A DNA stretch of 64,000 nt, from positions 46,873-110,872 of the forward strand of contig NZ_FRBE01000012.1 in assembly GCF_900142535.1 (NCBI RefSeq), in the 5' to 3' direction. The notes under the pieces are model-generated. The model did no database searches. It worked only from the letters and a program-made list of their open reading frames with translations, and was not told where the DNA came from. A program made the translations under genes and the position numbers. Within the stretch, counting starts at the first letter, position 1, and each line of letters opens with the position of its first letter. This document shows positions 1-8,559 of the stretch, piece after piece. The DNA is from Fibrobacter sp. UWEL (GTDB taxonomy: Bacteria > Fibrobacterota > Fibrobacteria > Fibrobacterales > Fibrobacteraceae).

Positions 1-882
1 AACGTTAGCCGTGAAATTTTGCAGTCCAACAAGATTGTTACTGCAATCCGCAAGAACGTGATCAAGAAGACTTTGGAAGCCTTGCAGAACATGTCCAAGG
101 ACGAAGACAAGTACAACGCCTGGTGGAAGGAACTGGGCATGGTCCTTAAGGAAGGCTTCTACATGAACTGGGAACATCTTGATGAACTGAAGAAGCTGAT
201 CCGCTTCGAAAGCACCAAGACTGAAGAAGGCAAGCTTGTTAGCCTGCAGCAGTATGTAGATAACATGCCGGAAGGCCAGAAGGAAATCTACTACCTCATT
301 GGCGACAAGAACGCCGTGAAGTCCAACCCTATGCTTGAAGCTTTCAAGGCCAAGGGCTACGAAGTGCTCCTCATGAGCGATGGCATCGATGAATTCATGA
401 TGTCCAGCCTTACCGAATTCGGCGATAAGAAGTTCCACGACATCTCCCGCGGTGACGTTGACTTCGACAAGACCGAAGACGAAAAGAAGGCTGAAGAAGA
501 AAACAAGGGCATCTTCAAGGGTCTTTGCGAAAACCTCCAGAAGGCTCTGGACGAAAGCATTTCTGAAGTCCGCGTGTCTAGCCGTCTGAAGGACAGCCCC
601 TGCTGCCTCGTCACCAGCGAAGATGCCATGAGCGCCCAGATGGAACGCATGATGAAGGCCATGGGCCAGACCAACGTTCCTAAGTCCAAGCGTATTCTTG
701 AAATCAACCCGACGCACCCCATTTGCGAAATGCTGAAGGCCAAGGCTGAAGCTAACGCCGACCTGGGCGATTGGCCCAAGGCTCTCTACGGTCAGGCTCT
801 CCTGGCTGAAGGTAGCCCGCTGCCCAACCCGGCTGAATACGTTGCTGCGATTACAAAACTGCTCACTGCTGCTGCTAAATAA
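1..882 (+). CDS. htpG: Chaperone protein HtpG (Hsp90), C-terminal part
   Basis: The frame is open from the first base, so the gene starts upstream of the window and only about 293 C-terminal residues are seen. HtpG is the cytosolic ATP-dependent bacterial Hsp90 that remodels client proteins. The visible part matches the middle and C-terminal domains: it opens with the conserved SREILQ segment, continues with an IRKNVIKK stretch, a YNAWW-type helix and LIRFEST, then GQKEIYYLIGD and the NPMLEAFKAKGYEVLLM segment. Near the end RILEINPTHPI matches the C-terminal dimerisation region. The ATP-binding domain lies outside the window. A terminator follows within 100 bases, so this is the end of its transcription unit. 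Identity is secure. Confidence 0.96.
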   Translation, partial: NVSREILQSNKIVTAIRKNVIKKTLEALQNMSKDEDKYNAWWKELGMVLKEGFYMNWEHLDELKKLIRFESTKTEEGKLVSLQQYVDNMPEGQKEIYYLIGDKNAVKSNPMLEAFKAKGYEVLLMSDGIDEFMMSSLTEFGDKKFHDISRGDVDFDKTEDEKKAEEENKGIFKGLCENLQKALDESISEVRVSSRLKDSPCCLVTSEDAMSAQMERMMKAMGQTNVPKSKRILEINPTHPICEMLKAKAEANADLGDWPKALYGQALLAEGSPLPNPAEYVAAITKLLTAAAK

Positions 883-887
883 TCGAC

Positions 888-926
888 GTCATTCTGGAGG
901 GCCCATAGGCCCGATAGAATCCAGTG
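888..926. repeat. Dispersed palindromic intergenic repeat (GTCATTCT...AGAATCCAG type)
   Basis: Begins GTCATTCTGGAG and ends AGAATCCAGTG around a GGGCC/GGCCC hairpin. It has the same ground plan as the element at 5674-5717 (GTCATCCC ... GGGATCTAG): a GTCAT head, a variable palindromic core and a complementary tail. It sits between the htpG stop and its terminator. Confidence 0.5.
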
Positions 927-943
927 AAAGGAATCTAAAAACG

Positions 944-980
944 CAAAAAAATCCTGCGATGAACTCGCAGGATTTTTTTG
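944..980 (+). terminator. Rho-independent terminator after htpG
   Basis: A 10-bp stem (AATCCTGCGA with TCGCAGGATT) around a 5-base loop, followed by seven T. A-rich sequence on the other side means it could also serve the convergent lipoprotein gene that ends at 1001. Confidence 0.85.
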
Positions 981-1000
981 TGTTTAAATACGTAACCTTG

Positions 1001-1837
1001 TTACTTGCGGATCTTCAAGGTAGAGATTTTCTTGGAAGCCTTCTTGGACTTCTTCAGGGAGAAAATGCTGCCATCTTCTTCATCGTCGCCCATAAGATCG
1101 CTCAAGCTCGTTTTGCAGGCTTCCTGGAATTCTTCGTACATTTCTGCACGAGCTTCGCTGGTGACGTACTTGGTGACGGTTGTTTCCTTACGAATCAGTT
1201 TGGAACCTTCGCAGCGAGCTTCTACGATGGTTTCTTCGTCCAGTTCTTCATCGTCTTCTTCAAGAGCTTCCTTACAGGTCTTTTCGGTAAGGAGATCTGC
1301 AGTGGATTCGTCTACGGTGGTTACGGTAGTTCCGTCAAAGGTCACGGTAGATTTTGAAACGGCGCTGGTGAAGCCCATGTCGAAGGTGACGTTCATGATC
1401 CATTCATCATCGTTCAGTTCGCCGGAACAGCTGTTTTCGAATTCCGGTTCGGATTCCATTGCTTCAAAGAGCTTTACAATGACTTCTACGTATTCTTCCT
1501 TGGTCATGCCCATTTCTTCAAGAGCCTTGTTCAGATCTTCCTGGGGAACCTTGTCCAAAGCGGCGATGATGTCTTCCTTGGTCATGTTGGACGGATCCAT
1601 ATCACCAAAATCGAAATCTAGACCGAGGTCTTCGCTGGATATTGCGGTGGAAGAACTGGACTTGTTGTCCTTTGCAGCAGAGTTGCTGGAAGTGGGAACC
1701 TTGTTGTCGTCATCCTTAACGACGCTGGAACCATTGTCGCCACTGGGTGCTGCGGGGGAAGAGCTGTCGTCATCGCAGGCGGTGAGACCGAATGCTGCAA
1801 CCAGAGCGACTGCACAACCAAACTTCTTGAAATTCAT
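1001..1837 (-). CDS. Lipoprotein of unknown function, Asp/Ser-rich N-terminus
   Basis: 278 residues. The start at 1837 was chosen because AAAGGAGAA lies just upstream and it gives a clean lipoprotein signal peptide (MNFKKFGCAV..., lipobox LTAC, Cys at about residue 21). After the cysteine comes an acidic and Ser-rich linker (DDDSSS, KSSSS) to about residue 70, typical of Fibrobacter secreted proteins. An acidic helical segment follows (about 80-130, with EDIIAALDKVPQ and MTKEEY), then a beta-rich region with paired cysteines (CSGEL, TCKEAL, RCEGS, EACKTS), and the end is Lys-rich. I recognise no family. It is probably anchored in a membrane facing the periplasm or the cell surface. It is convergent with htpG and divergent from the gene at 1949. 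Confidence 0.8.
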   Translation of the reverse strand: MNFKKFGCAVALVAAFGLTACDDDSSSPAAPSGDNGSSVVKDDDNKVPTSSNSAAKDNKSSSSTAISSEDLGLDFDFGDMDPSNMTKEDIIAALDKVPQEDLNKALEEMGMTKEEYVEVIVKLFEAMESEPEFENSCSGELNDDEWIMNVTFDMGFTSAVSKSTVTFDGTTVTTVDESTADLLTEKTCKEALEEDDEELDEETIVEARCEGSKLIRKETTVTKYVTSEARAEMYEEFQEACKTSLSDLMGDDEEDGSIFSLKKSKKASKKISTLKIRK

Positions 1838-1948
1838 ATGTTCTCCTTTGATTATTTTCACATGTAATGTAATTTGCAAAGAAATATACTAATACAAATG
1901 CCTAAAAGTTCTATTTTTGTTACAAACTTCCTAATGAAGGTGTTTTTC

Positions 1949-2983
1949 ATGGATTTTATCAAGGCTTTTTTAGTTTTTTCGTCAATGGCCGTGCTTGCCG
2001 CCTGTGCGGGAAGTGGTTCTAATACTGAACCCGCTGTTGCACAGGAGCCTGTAAAGACAATTTCCTTGAATAAGTTCGTCTGTCCGGAAGATCAGTCTTA
2101 TATCCGTGGGGAAGGTATTGGTAATTCTGCAGATGAAGCTTTGGTGCTTGCTCAGAGACAAATCGCCAATCGCATTCAGTCTACGGTGGAATCCAGCTCG
2201 AACTTAAAACGCGTTCAGTCTGAAGATGATAAGGGTCGTGAGGCTGTTTCCTCTAGCTATGAAGTGAACTCCCTGGTTTATTCCCGTCTGGAAAATGCCC
2301 AGGCTGCTCGTCAGGTGGGCAAGGTTGAAGCGGATGGTAGGGTAGGTGTGGTGGCTTGCATGTCTATTGAGCATGCCATGGCTCCCTTCAGGAATGATTA
2401 CATTGGCGGCTCGGTTGATGTGATTACAAAGGGTGCTATCTTTGAAAATGAAAAGCACCCTCTTACCAGATTGGCTGCATTTGATTCCGCAAAGGTATCT
2501 TATGCAAAGATGGTTGCCGCCCGTGAAGTGATGGATATGTTCCATTACAAAACCTACGAAAACAACACGGTTAATGTGGATTCCATTTATAAAAATCTTG
2601 TCGAAGTTTATCGCGACTTTAGATCCCACTATGCCTTCTACTATAACGCGGGTAACGGCGGTGAAGGGGAACGAGCTATCTTTGGCCGTCTTTCCCAGAA
2701 GTATCATGTTGTGGCTGGTGAATGTCAGGGTGGGGTTCTGCTTGCTGTGAATGCTACTGAACCGGATTGCAAGGACGGAAGTTTTGGGACGACTTGCTCT
2801 TCTATGCTCACTCTTACGGGATCATCCTGCGGGGGCGAAAGTTATTTTGTTCAAAAGACCATGGTTAAGGGTACAGGAAAGTATGGCAGGGATGAAGCTA
2901 TTGGTCGCCTTGTTCAGAATATTGCCGATGGAGAATGGTTTACCTTGTGGACCAAGGTTCTTGACCAGTGGAACGTGAAATGA
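1949..2983 (+). CDS. LPP20-like lipoprotein
   Basis: 344 residues. In-frame ATGs exist further upstream, but the one at 1949 has GAAGGTG at the right spacing and starts the signal peptide directly (MDFIKAFLVFSSMAVLAAC, lipobox LAAC). The segment about 40-140 (RGEGIGNSADEALVLAQRQI, then an inner conserved SSYEVNS and VGVVACMSIEHA) resembles the LPP20 domain found in many outer-membrane lipoproteins. The C-terminal half carries further cysteines and a GTGKYGRDEAIGRLVQNI segment that looks like a second similar repeat. No enzymatic role is evident. Its stop overlaps the start of the next gene by 4 bases (ATGA), so the two are probably translationally coupled. Confidence 0.75.
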   Translation: MDFIKAFLVFSSMAVLAACAGSGSNTEPAVAQEPVKTISLNKFVCPEDQSYIRGEGIGNSADEALVLAQRQIANRIQSTVESSSNLKRVQSEDDKGREAVSSSYEVNSLVYSRLENAQAARQVGKVEADGRVGVVACMSIEHAMAPFRNDYIGGSVDVITKGAIFENEKHPLTRLAAFDSAKVSYAKMVAAREVMDMFHYKTYENNTVNVDSIYKNLVEVYRDFRSHYAFYYNAGNGGEGERAIFGRLSQKYHVVAGECQGGVLLAVNATEPDCKDGSFGTTCSSMLTLTGSSCGGESYFVQKTMVKGTGKYGRDEAIGRLVQNIADGEWFTLWTKVLDQWNVK

Positions 2984-3528
2984 GAAAGTTTTTTAGTGTT
3001 TTGATTTTGGCTCTTGCGTCGGTTGCCTTTGCCCAGTCCGAGTCTTTGACCGCTCAGCTGATGCTACCCAGTGCAATCAAGGATTCCTTGCCGTGGTTTG
3101 CCGTACGTGAAATCAATGAGGCCAGTTCTCCTTTTACCAAGGTTTTCCTGTCCAGGGAAACTGCAAAGGCGGAACGTACTGCTCTGGTCTTTTTTGCTAC
3201 CTGGTGCAATCCCTGCAAGGCTGGCATTAAGCGTTTAGCAAACGCCCAGGCGGAATTGAAGGAACATAAGGTCAATGTAATCCTGGTAAACATCGGCGTT
3301 CGAGAAGTGGAAGAAAAGAAAATCCGCTCTTGGGTCAATAGTATTGGCGCAGGTACCTTCAAGTTGATTATCGATCCCTTCAAGGTCATGACCGAAGGCT
3401 TTGGACTTGTGGGTAAGTCTGGTGAAATCGCGCTGCCTAAGACTCTGGTCGTGGACCAGAAGATGAAACCTGTAAAGCTCCTTGGACAAGAAGGATCTGA
3501 TTGGCCTCAGATTCTTTGGGAAGACTAG
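2980..3528 (+). CDS. Secreted TlpA/ResA-like thioredoxin-fold protein
   Basis: 182 residues with a cleavable signal peptide (MRKFFSVLILALASVAFAQ). A thioredoxin-like fold follows, with FFATWCNPCK at 72-81; the WCNPC motif (Cys76, Cys79) is the redox dithiol and resembles WCxPC of TlpA/ResA proteins that reduce periplasmic disulfides. A cis-Pro equivalent is in IALPKTLVVD near residue 153. The ATG at 2980 was preferred to the upstream GTG because it begins the signal peptide exactly and overlaps the preceding stop. It likely works in the periplasm with the preceding lipoprotein, but the substrate is unknown. Confidence 0.85.
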   Translation: MRKFFSVLILALASVAFAQSESLTAQLMLPSAIKDSLPWFAVREINEASSPFTKVFLSRETAKAERTALVFFATWCNPCKAGIKRLANAQAELKEHKVNVILVNIGVREVEEKKIRSWVNSIGAGTFKLIIDPFKVMTEGFGLVGKSGEIALPKTLVVDQKMKPVKLLGQEGSDWPQILWED

Positions 3529-3549
3529 TCATTAAAAAAGTAGGTTGTT

Positions 3550-4101
3550 ATGTACTTAATCGTTGGTCTTGGAAATCCTGGCACTCAGTATGCCAATACG
3601 CATCATAACGCAGGCTTTATGGCTGTGGAAAAATTGGCAAATTCTGATGACTGGAAATCTGAACACAAGGCCTTGACTCAGAAGGTGACCATCGGTGGTC
3701 AGGAATGCCTGCTGGCAAAGCCTCAGACCTATATGAACCTGTCTGGGGAATCCGTTCAGGCCTTGATGACCTGGTACAAGATTAAGCCGGAACAACTGCT
3801 TGTGTTTAGCGATGACATTAATTTGGATGTAGGTCGTATTCGTTGCCGCGCCAATGGTAGCCACGGTGGTCAGAACGGCCTCCGCAACATTATTGAAAAG
3901 ATTGGCGACAAGTTCCCTCGCATCCGTTTCGGCGTGGGCAAGTGTCCACCAAAATTTGACCTCAGCAACTGGGTGTTGGCTAAGTTCCCTCCTGAAGATC
4001 GCCCTGTTTTTGACGAAGCCCTGGAGAAGGTGAAGCCTTTGGTGGAGTGCTACTTCAAATTTGGCATTGAAAAGTGCATGGAACGCTATAATGGAAAGTG
4101 A
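3550..4101 (+). CDS. pth: Peptidyl-tRNA hydrolase
   Basis: 183 residues, the usual length. The enzyme cleaves the ester bond of peptidyl-tRNA released during aborted translation, recycling tRNA in the cytoplasm. Visible motifs are IVGLGNPG (Asn9), the catalytic-His segment THHNAGF (His19), KPQTYMNLSGE, and the FSDDINLDVGRIR segment with the conserved acidic residue, then GSHGGQNGLRNI. It starts 21 bases after the thioredoxin-like gene, and its stop codon lies inside a terminator stem. Confidence 0.97.
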   Translation: MYLIVGLGNPGTQYANTHHNAGFMAVEKLANSDDWKSEHKALTQKVTIGGQECLLAKPQTYMNLSGESVQALMTWYKIKPEQLLVFSDDINLDVGRIRCRANGSHGGQNGLRNIIEKIGDKFPRIRFGVGKCPPKFDLSNWVLAKFPPEDRPVFDEALEKVKPLVECYFKFGIEKCMERYNGK

Positions 4102-4120
4102 CCGCTGGTCACTTTTTTTC
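4096..4120 (+). terminator. Terminator overlapping the pth stop codon
   Basis: An 8-bp stem AAGTGACC / GGTCACTT with a 3-base loop, followed by seven T. The TGA stop of pth (4099-4101) is part of the 5' arm. Confidence 0.85.
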
Positions 4121-4149
4121 TATATATGTATTGCAAAAAGAACCGATAA

Positions 4150-5628
<1,479 letters not shown>

Positions 5629-5673
5629 TTAATGCGTGAACGTCGCAGGCATTAACCGCCCGCGAATGGACAT

Positions 5674-5717
5674 GTCATCCCGAGCGCAGCGCCGAAGGCG
5701 CGAAGCCGAGGGATCTA
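5674..5717. repeat. Dispersed palindromic repeat (GTCATCCC ... GGGATCTAG)
   Basis: Reads GTCATCCCGAG, then a palindromic core with GCGCC/GGCGC, then CGAGGGATCTAG. The ends are complementary (CATCCC with GGGAT). The same head and tail occur four times inside the GH53 coding sequence at 18492-18790, which suggests a mobile or readily copied REP-like unit. Confidence 0.6.
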
Positions 5718-5726
5718 GTAATTAAA

Positions 5727-5766
5727 AGTCCCGCTGCAGTTTAGAGACTGCCGCGGGATTTTTTCG
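5727..5766 (+). terminator. Bidirectional terminator between guaB and abiEii
   Basis: Interrupted stem TCCCGC-TGCAGT / ACTGC-CGCGGGA followed by a T run on the plus strand; the minus strand also ends in TTTT after the stem. It probably serves both convergent units. Confidence 0.8.
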
Positions 5767-5782
5767 TTATTGCTAAAATGAG

Positions 5783-6595
5783 TTAAGCTTCAAGACGGTC
5801 GTTGGTGATGCTTACGAAAAATTCAGGACTCCACAGATCCAGCTTTCGCTGGTCGTTTATAAACTTGGATACATCGTTCTTGGCGTCCACAAAGTCTATC
5901 GTCTCAAATCTTTCACAGAGCATTTGTTTTAGTTTATCTATAGTCAGCTCGCCCTGCTGCGTAGCTTGCCAGTGACCGCTTTGCTCCAGACGATTTTGCA
6001 AGTGGTTCAGGTTCACCCTGATGCCTTTGGATAAATACCACACGTAATCGTAAAAGTCTCGCCCCTTTACGCGGTTCTGCCAGGCTCTGCAAAGTACCGC
6101 ATGGAGCTTTCCCGCAAACAGGGATGGCTCGTCGTGCAGTCGCACTGCGAAGGGCGAGGGGAGTAGGGCGTACTTATTCTGGTATGAGGCTCCTGCGGGG
6201 GGATTGGTGTCCACCTCAAATTTTATTTTCAAAGTTTCGTTATTGGGTACTCGTACGAGTGGCGTTGCCTTTAGCGTCCAATGATTTTTGGATTTTGCTT
6301 CAATGGTAATTTCAAAGCCTGTGGCTTCCAGTTCATCCTTCAATGCAGAAAAATACTTGGTCAAGTCAAATTCTGCATCAGGAGCTTTCAAGGAAAAATC
6401 CATGTCTTCGGAAAAACGGTCCAGCCCATAGAATATGCGAAGCGCAGTTCCTCCATAGAATGCTGCCTTCTCGAAAAATCCACCACGGGACAGACCACAT
6501 AACGCGACTTCCTGGATGATTTCTTTTAGAGCGTTTCGGTAATCTACAACATTCTTGCAGTTGTATTTTGCAAGCATACTTTCGATAGCGTTCAT
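5783..6595 (-). CDS. abiEii: AbiEii nucleotidyltransferase toxin
   Basis: 270 residues. Member of the AbiEii/MenT-like nucleotidyltransferases, toxin of type IV toxin-antitoxin and abortive-infection pairs. The four conserved motifs are visible: GGTALR at 48-53 with SEDMDFS at 62-68 (the acidic catalytic pair), KIKFEVD further on (third acidic residue), and the C-terminal KLHAVLCR...KGRDFYD segment. The family is known to transfer nucleotides to RNA targets; the substrate here cannot be told from sequence. Its ATG overlaps the stop of the antitoxin gene by 4 bases, the usual abiE arrangement. All catalytic motifs are intact, so it should be active. Confidence 0.93.
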   Translation of the reverse strand: MNAIESMLAKYNCKNVVDYRNALKEIIQEVALCGLSRGGFFEKAAFYGGTALRIFYGLDRFSEDMDFSLKAPDAEFDLTKYFSALKDELEATGFEITIEAKSKNHWTLKATPLVRVPNNETLKIKFEVDTNPPAGASYQNKYALLPSPFAVRLHDEPSLFAGKLHAVLCRAWQNRVKGRDFYDYVWYLSKGIRVNLNHLQNRLEQSGHWQATQQGELTIDKLKQMLCERFETIDFVDAKNDVSKFINDQRKLDLWSPEFFVSITNDRLEA

Positions 6596-7173
6596 GGTTC
6601 CCTCATTCTAGTCAGAAGTTGCAGGTTCCTTTTGGTGTATAGCGCGGCAAGGCTAAACAGCTTGTCCTTATCCAAGTTGTTGAAAACGTCCTTATCAATA
6701 CGGAGGTCTTCGAACATTAGGGTCTGTAAAGCCTTGATGCTTCCCACGGGGCGTTCCTTGTATAAGGTATCGCAAAGTGCTTTTTCGGGAAGTGCGACCT
6801 GGAAAACTTGCCCATTTTCTTCTTCCAAAGTAACCTCGTGCGGGTACGCTAAAGCGGGTATGTCGCTGTAGCTGAACGTCCCAAAAGGGGTCTCGTATGT
6901 TTTGTTCTTGCCTTTGCGATATGTGGCGGAGGTAATGGTTGATACGCGCTCGGGAATGAGCCCATAACGAGATAGAGCGTATTCAAAAGAAATGTAAGAA
7001 GGACCATAGATTGCTCCTGCCAACAGGTACGGCGGCGTTGAACGGTCTTCTTCGTAAAGCCCGCGAATGACCTTGATCAGCTCGCCCTTTTTGACCATTT
7101 GCTTGAGCTTGATGTCGGGCTGCTTATATTCGCAAGACAGTTTTTCTAGTATTTCCCATGACCTAAAATGCAT
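6592..7173 (-). CDS. abiEi: AbiEi-type antitoxin / transcriptional repressor
   Basis: 193 residues. Antitoxin of the AbiE pair: an N-terminal winged helix-turn-helix (about 1-50; QMVKKGELIKVIRGLYE is the typical wing) followed by the AbiEi C-terminal region with YISFEYALSRYGLIPE, PFGTFSYSDI, ALPEKALCDTLY and a C-terminal leucine-rich helix. In characterised systems the protein represses its own promoter by binding inverted repeats and neutralises the toxin without stable binding. It has GGAG ahead of the ATG. A large inverted repeat lies just upstream (7183-7213). Confidence 0.9.
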   Translation of the reverse strand: MHFRSWEILEKLSCEYKQPDIKLKQMVKKGELIKVIRGLYEEDRSTPPYLLAGAIYGPSYISFEYALSRYGLIPERVSTITSATYRKGKNKTYETPFGTFSYSDIPALAYPHEVTLEEENGQVFQVALPEKALCDTLYKERPVGSIKALQTLMFEDLRIDKDVFNNLDKDKLFSLAALYTKRNLQLLTRMREP

Positions 7174-7182
7174 TAGTTTTCT

Positions 7183-7213
7183 CCAGTAACTATAAAAATA
7201 ATATAGTTATTGG
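7183..7213. promoter_or_regulatory. Candidate AbiEi operator (inverted repeat)
   Basis: Two 12-base arms, CCAGTAACTATA and TATAGTTATTGG, complementary at all but one position and separated by 7 A/T bases. It lies 10 bases upstream of the abiEi start and overlaps the GGAG ribosome-binding site, where a self-repressor would act. The link to AbiEi is inference from known AbiE autoregulation. Confidence 0.6.
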
Positions 7214-7316
7214 AGGAAATCAAGTATTTTTGATATAAATAAGTATACGTGAATGCTGATTGTTTTTTGTTCGTTTTTTTTACATTTGTAACGCGACAAT
7301 AACATTTGTGGGTTAT

Positions 7317-7913
7317 ATGAGAGGTTTATTTTATTCGGGGCTGTTCTTGCTGGTTGCCGCTTGCCTAACGTCCTGCTTGGTTGTTGATAGCGGTGACGAT
7401 CCCGAAGTTGTGGGGACCGCATACAGCAAGCTTGTGGGCTGCTGGGTGAATAACGCACCTTTGTGCGAAGAATGTGCAAAGATTGCCTGTAGGGAAATTT
7501 GTTTTAGGGAAGACACCTCGTTTACCTATGTTTCCAATGTCTCCGACTCCGTTGCGGAAGTCTATGGTAAATTTACGGATGATGGCGTCGTTGACAAATT
7601 CGGACTTGTTAAACGGATGCGAAGTCTTCGTGCTGTTGGTGCTGACCATATCCGTAATTACAAAGGGAGTGGCCAGTTTTACGCTTCTGTGGAAAATGGC
7701 TCCTTAAAGATTCCGGATATTTCGTTCTATTTTTATGAAGATGAATTTTCTGGAAAGGTTGGGGGACAATCCGTTCATTTTTATAGCGGAGAGTCTTATC
7801 TTGATGCCACCTTTGTGACTTACGGGCGAACCGCTGATCCGTCTGAATGCGGTATATTCGGAACGTTCATCCACCTCGATGCCGCTGCGGCAAGCGTAAT
7901 GGAGGAAAAGTGA
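7317..7913 (+). CDS. Small lipoprotein of unknown function
   Basis: 198 residues. The start at 7317 gives MRGLFYSGLFLLVAACLTSC, a lipoprotein signal peptide with lipobox LTSC; longer in-frame starts would place the signal too far inside. After the cysteine the sequence has a cluster of cysteines (CWVNNAPLCEECAKIACREIC at about 41-61), suggesting disulfides in an exported protein, then beta-rich segments without recognisable family. It shares one base with the following beta-barrel-like gene (TGATG), so the two form a unit. Confidence 0.72.
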   Translation: MRGLFYSGLFLLVAACLTSCLVVDSGDDPEVVGTAYSKLVGCWVNNAPLCEECAKIACREICFREDTSFTYVSNVSDSVAEVYGKFTDDGVVDKFGLVKRMRSLRAVGADHIRNYKGSGQFYASVENGSLKIPDISFYFYEDEFSGKVGGQSVHFYSGESYLDATFVTYGRTADPSECGIFGTFIHLDAAAASVMEEK

Positions 7914-8503
7914 TGAACCGCTTTTTGATGATTGCCCTGTTTGCTGTTTCCTGCGCGATTGCTCAAGAGGATTTGGCATCTAAGTCACGTTTTGTTGTGC
8001 AGACTGAAATTGCCTATTCTGTGATGGACGTTCATAGAAATGGCATGGTTTATGACGAAATGAGTTATACGGGCAATGGGGATTTCTGGCTGCAGTTTGG
8101 TCGAGAATTTCGATTCGCAAAGCATTTCTCCTGGACCCCTTCTGTGGGTATCAACCGCAATGGCTGGGATTTCACTCTCTACAGTCACGAAGGGAAAATG
8201 TCCTACATTGACCCCTTTGTAGCGGCGTCCATCAATGCCCATCCCTTTGGCATGGGATACGTTGATTTTGGCTTCAGGTATGGTCGCCCCACCTACTGCT
8301 TCGGCGAATTGGATGGCGAAAAGACTACCGATGACGAAGGTTGGTTTGCCGCCTATAGCGTGGAAGGCTTTGCCCATCTAGGCGTCGATTTTAAGGAACA
8401 CTTCAGGGCAGGCGCTGTCACTCGCCTGACTATGATGGACGGTGAAGCAGAGCCCCACATTGATATGTTCCATGTGGGAGTGTTTGCCTCTTATCTGTTC
8501 TAG
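7913..8503 (+). CDS. Putative outer-membrane beta-barrel protein
   Basis: 196 residues. Signal peptide MNRFLMIALFAVSCAIAQ, then alternating amphipathic strands rich in aromatic residues (FWLQFGREFRF, FSWTPSVGINRNGWDF, YVDFGFRYGRP) and a C-terminal phenylalanine (FASYLF), the classic end of outer-membrane barrels recognised by the BAM machinery. The size suits an 8-stranded barrel. It begins on the stop of the lipoprotein at 7317, preceded by GGAGGAAAAG. No specific family is recognised. Confidence 0.7.
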   Translation: MNRFLMIALFAVSCAIAQEDLASKSRFVVQTEIAYSVMDVHRNGMVYDEMSYTGNGDFWLQFGREFRFAKHFSWTPSVGINRNGWDFTLYSHEGKMSYIDPFVAASINAHPFGMGYVDFGFRYGRPTYCFGELDGEKTTDDEGWFAAYSVEGFAHLGVDFKEHFRAGAVTRLTMMDGEAEPHIDMFHVGVFASYLF

Positions 8504-8507
8504 GACT

Positions 8508-8540
8508 AACAAATCCAGTCTCGTAGAGACTGGATTTGTT
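8508..8540. terminator. Long hairpin between convergent genes
   Basis: A perfect 15-bp stem (AACAAATCCAGTCTC with its complement) and a 3-base loop, between the barrel gene and the convergent esterase. It lacks a strong T run, so it could stop transcription on both strands or protect 3' ends. Confidence 0.6.
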
Positions 8541-8559
8541 CATTGATGGATATGTTGGT

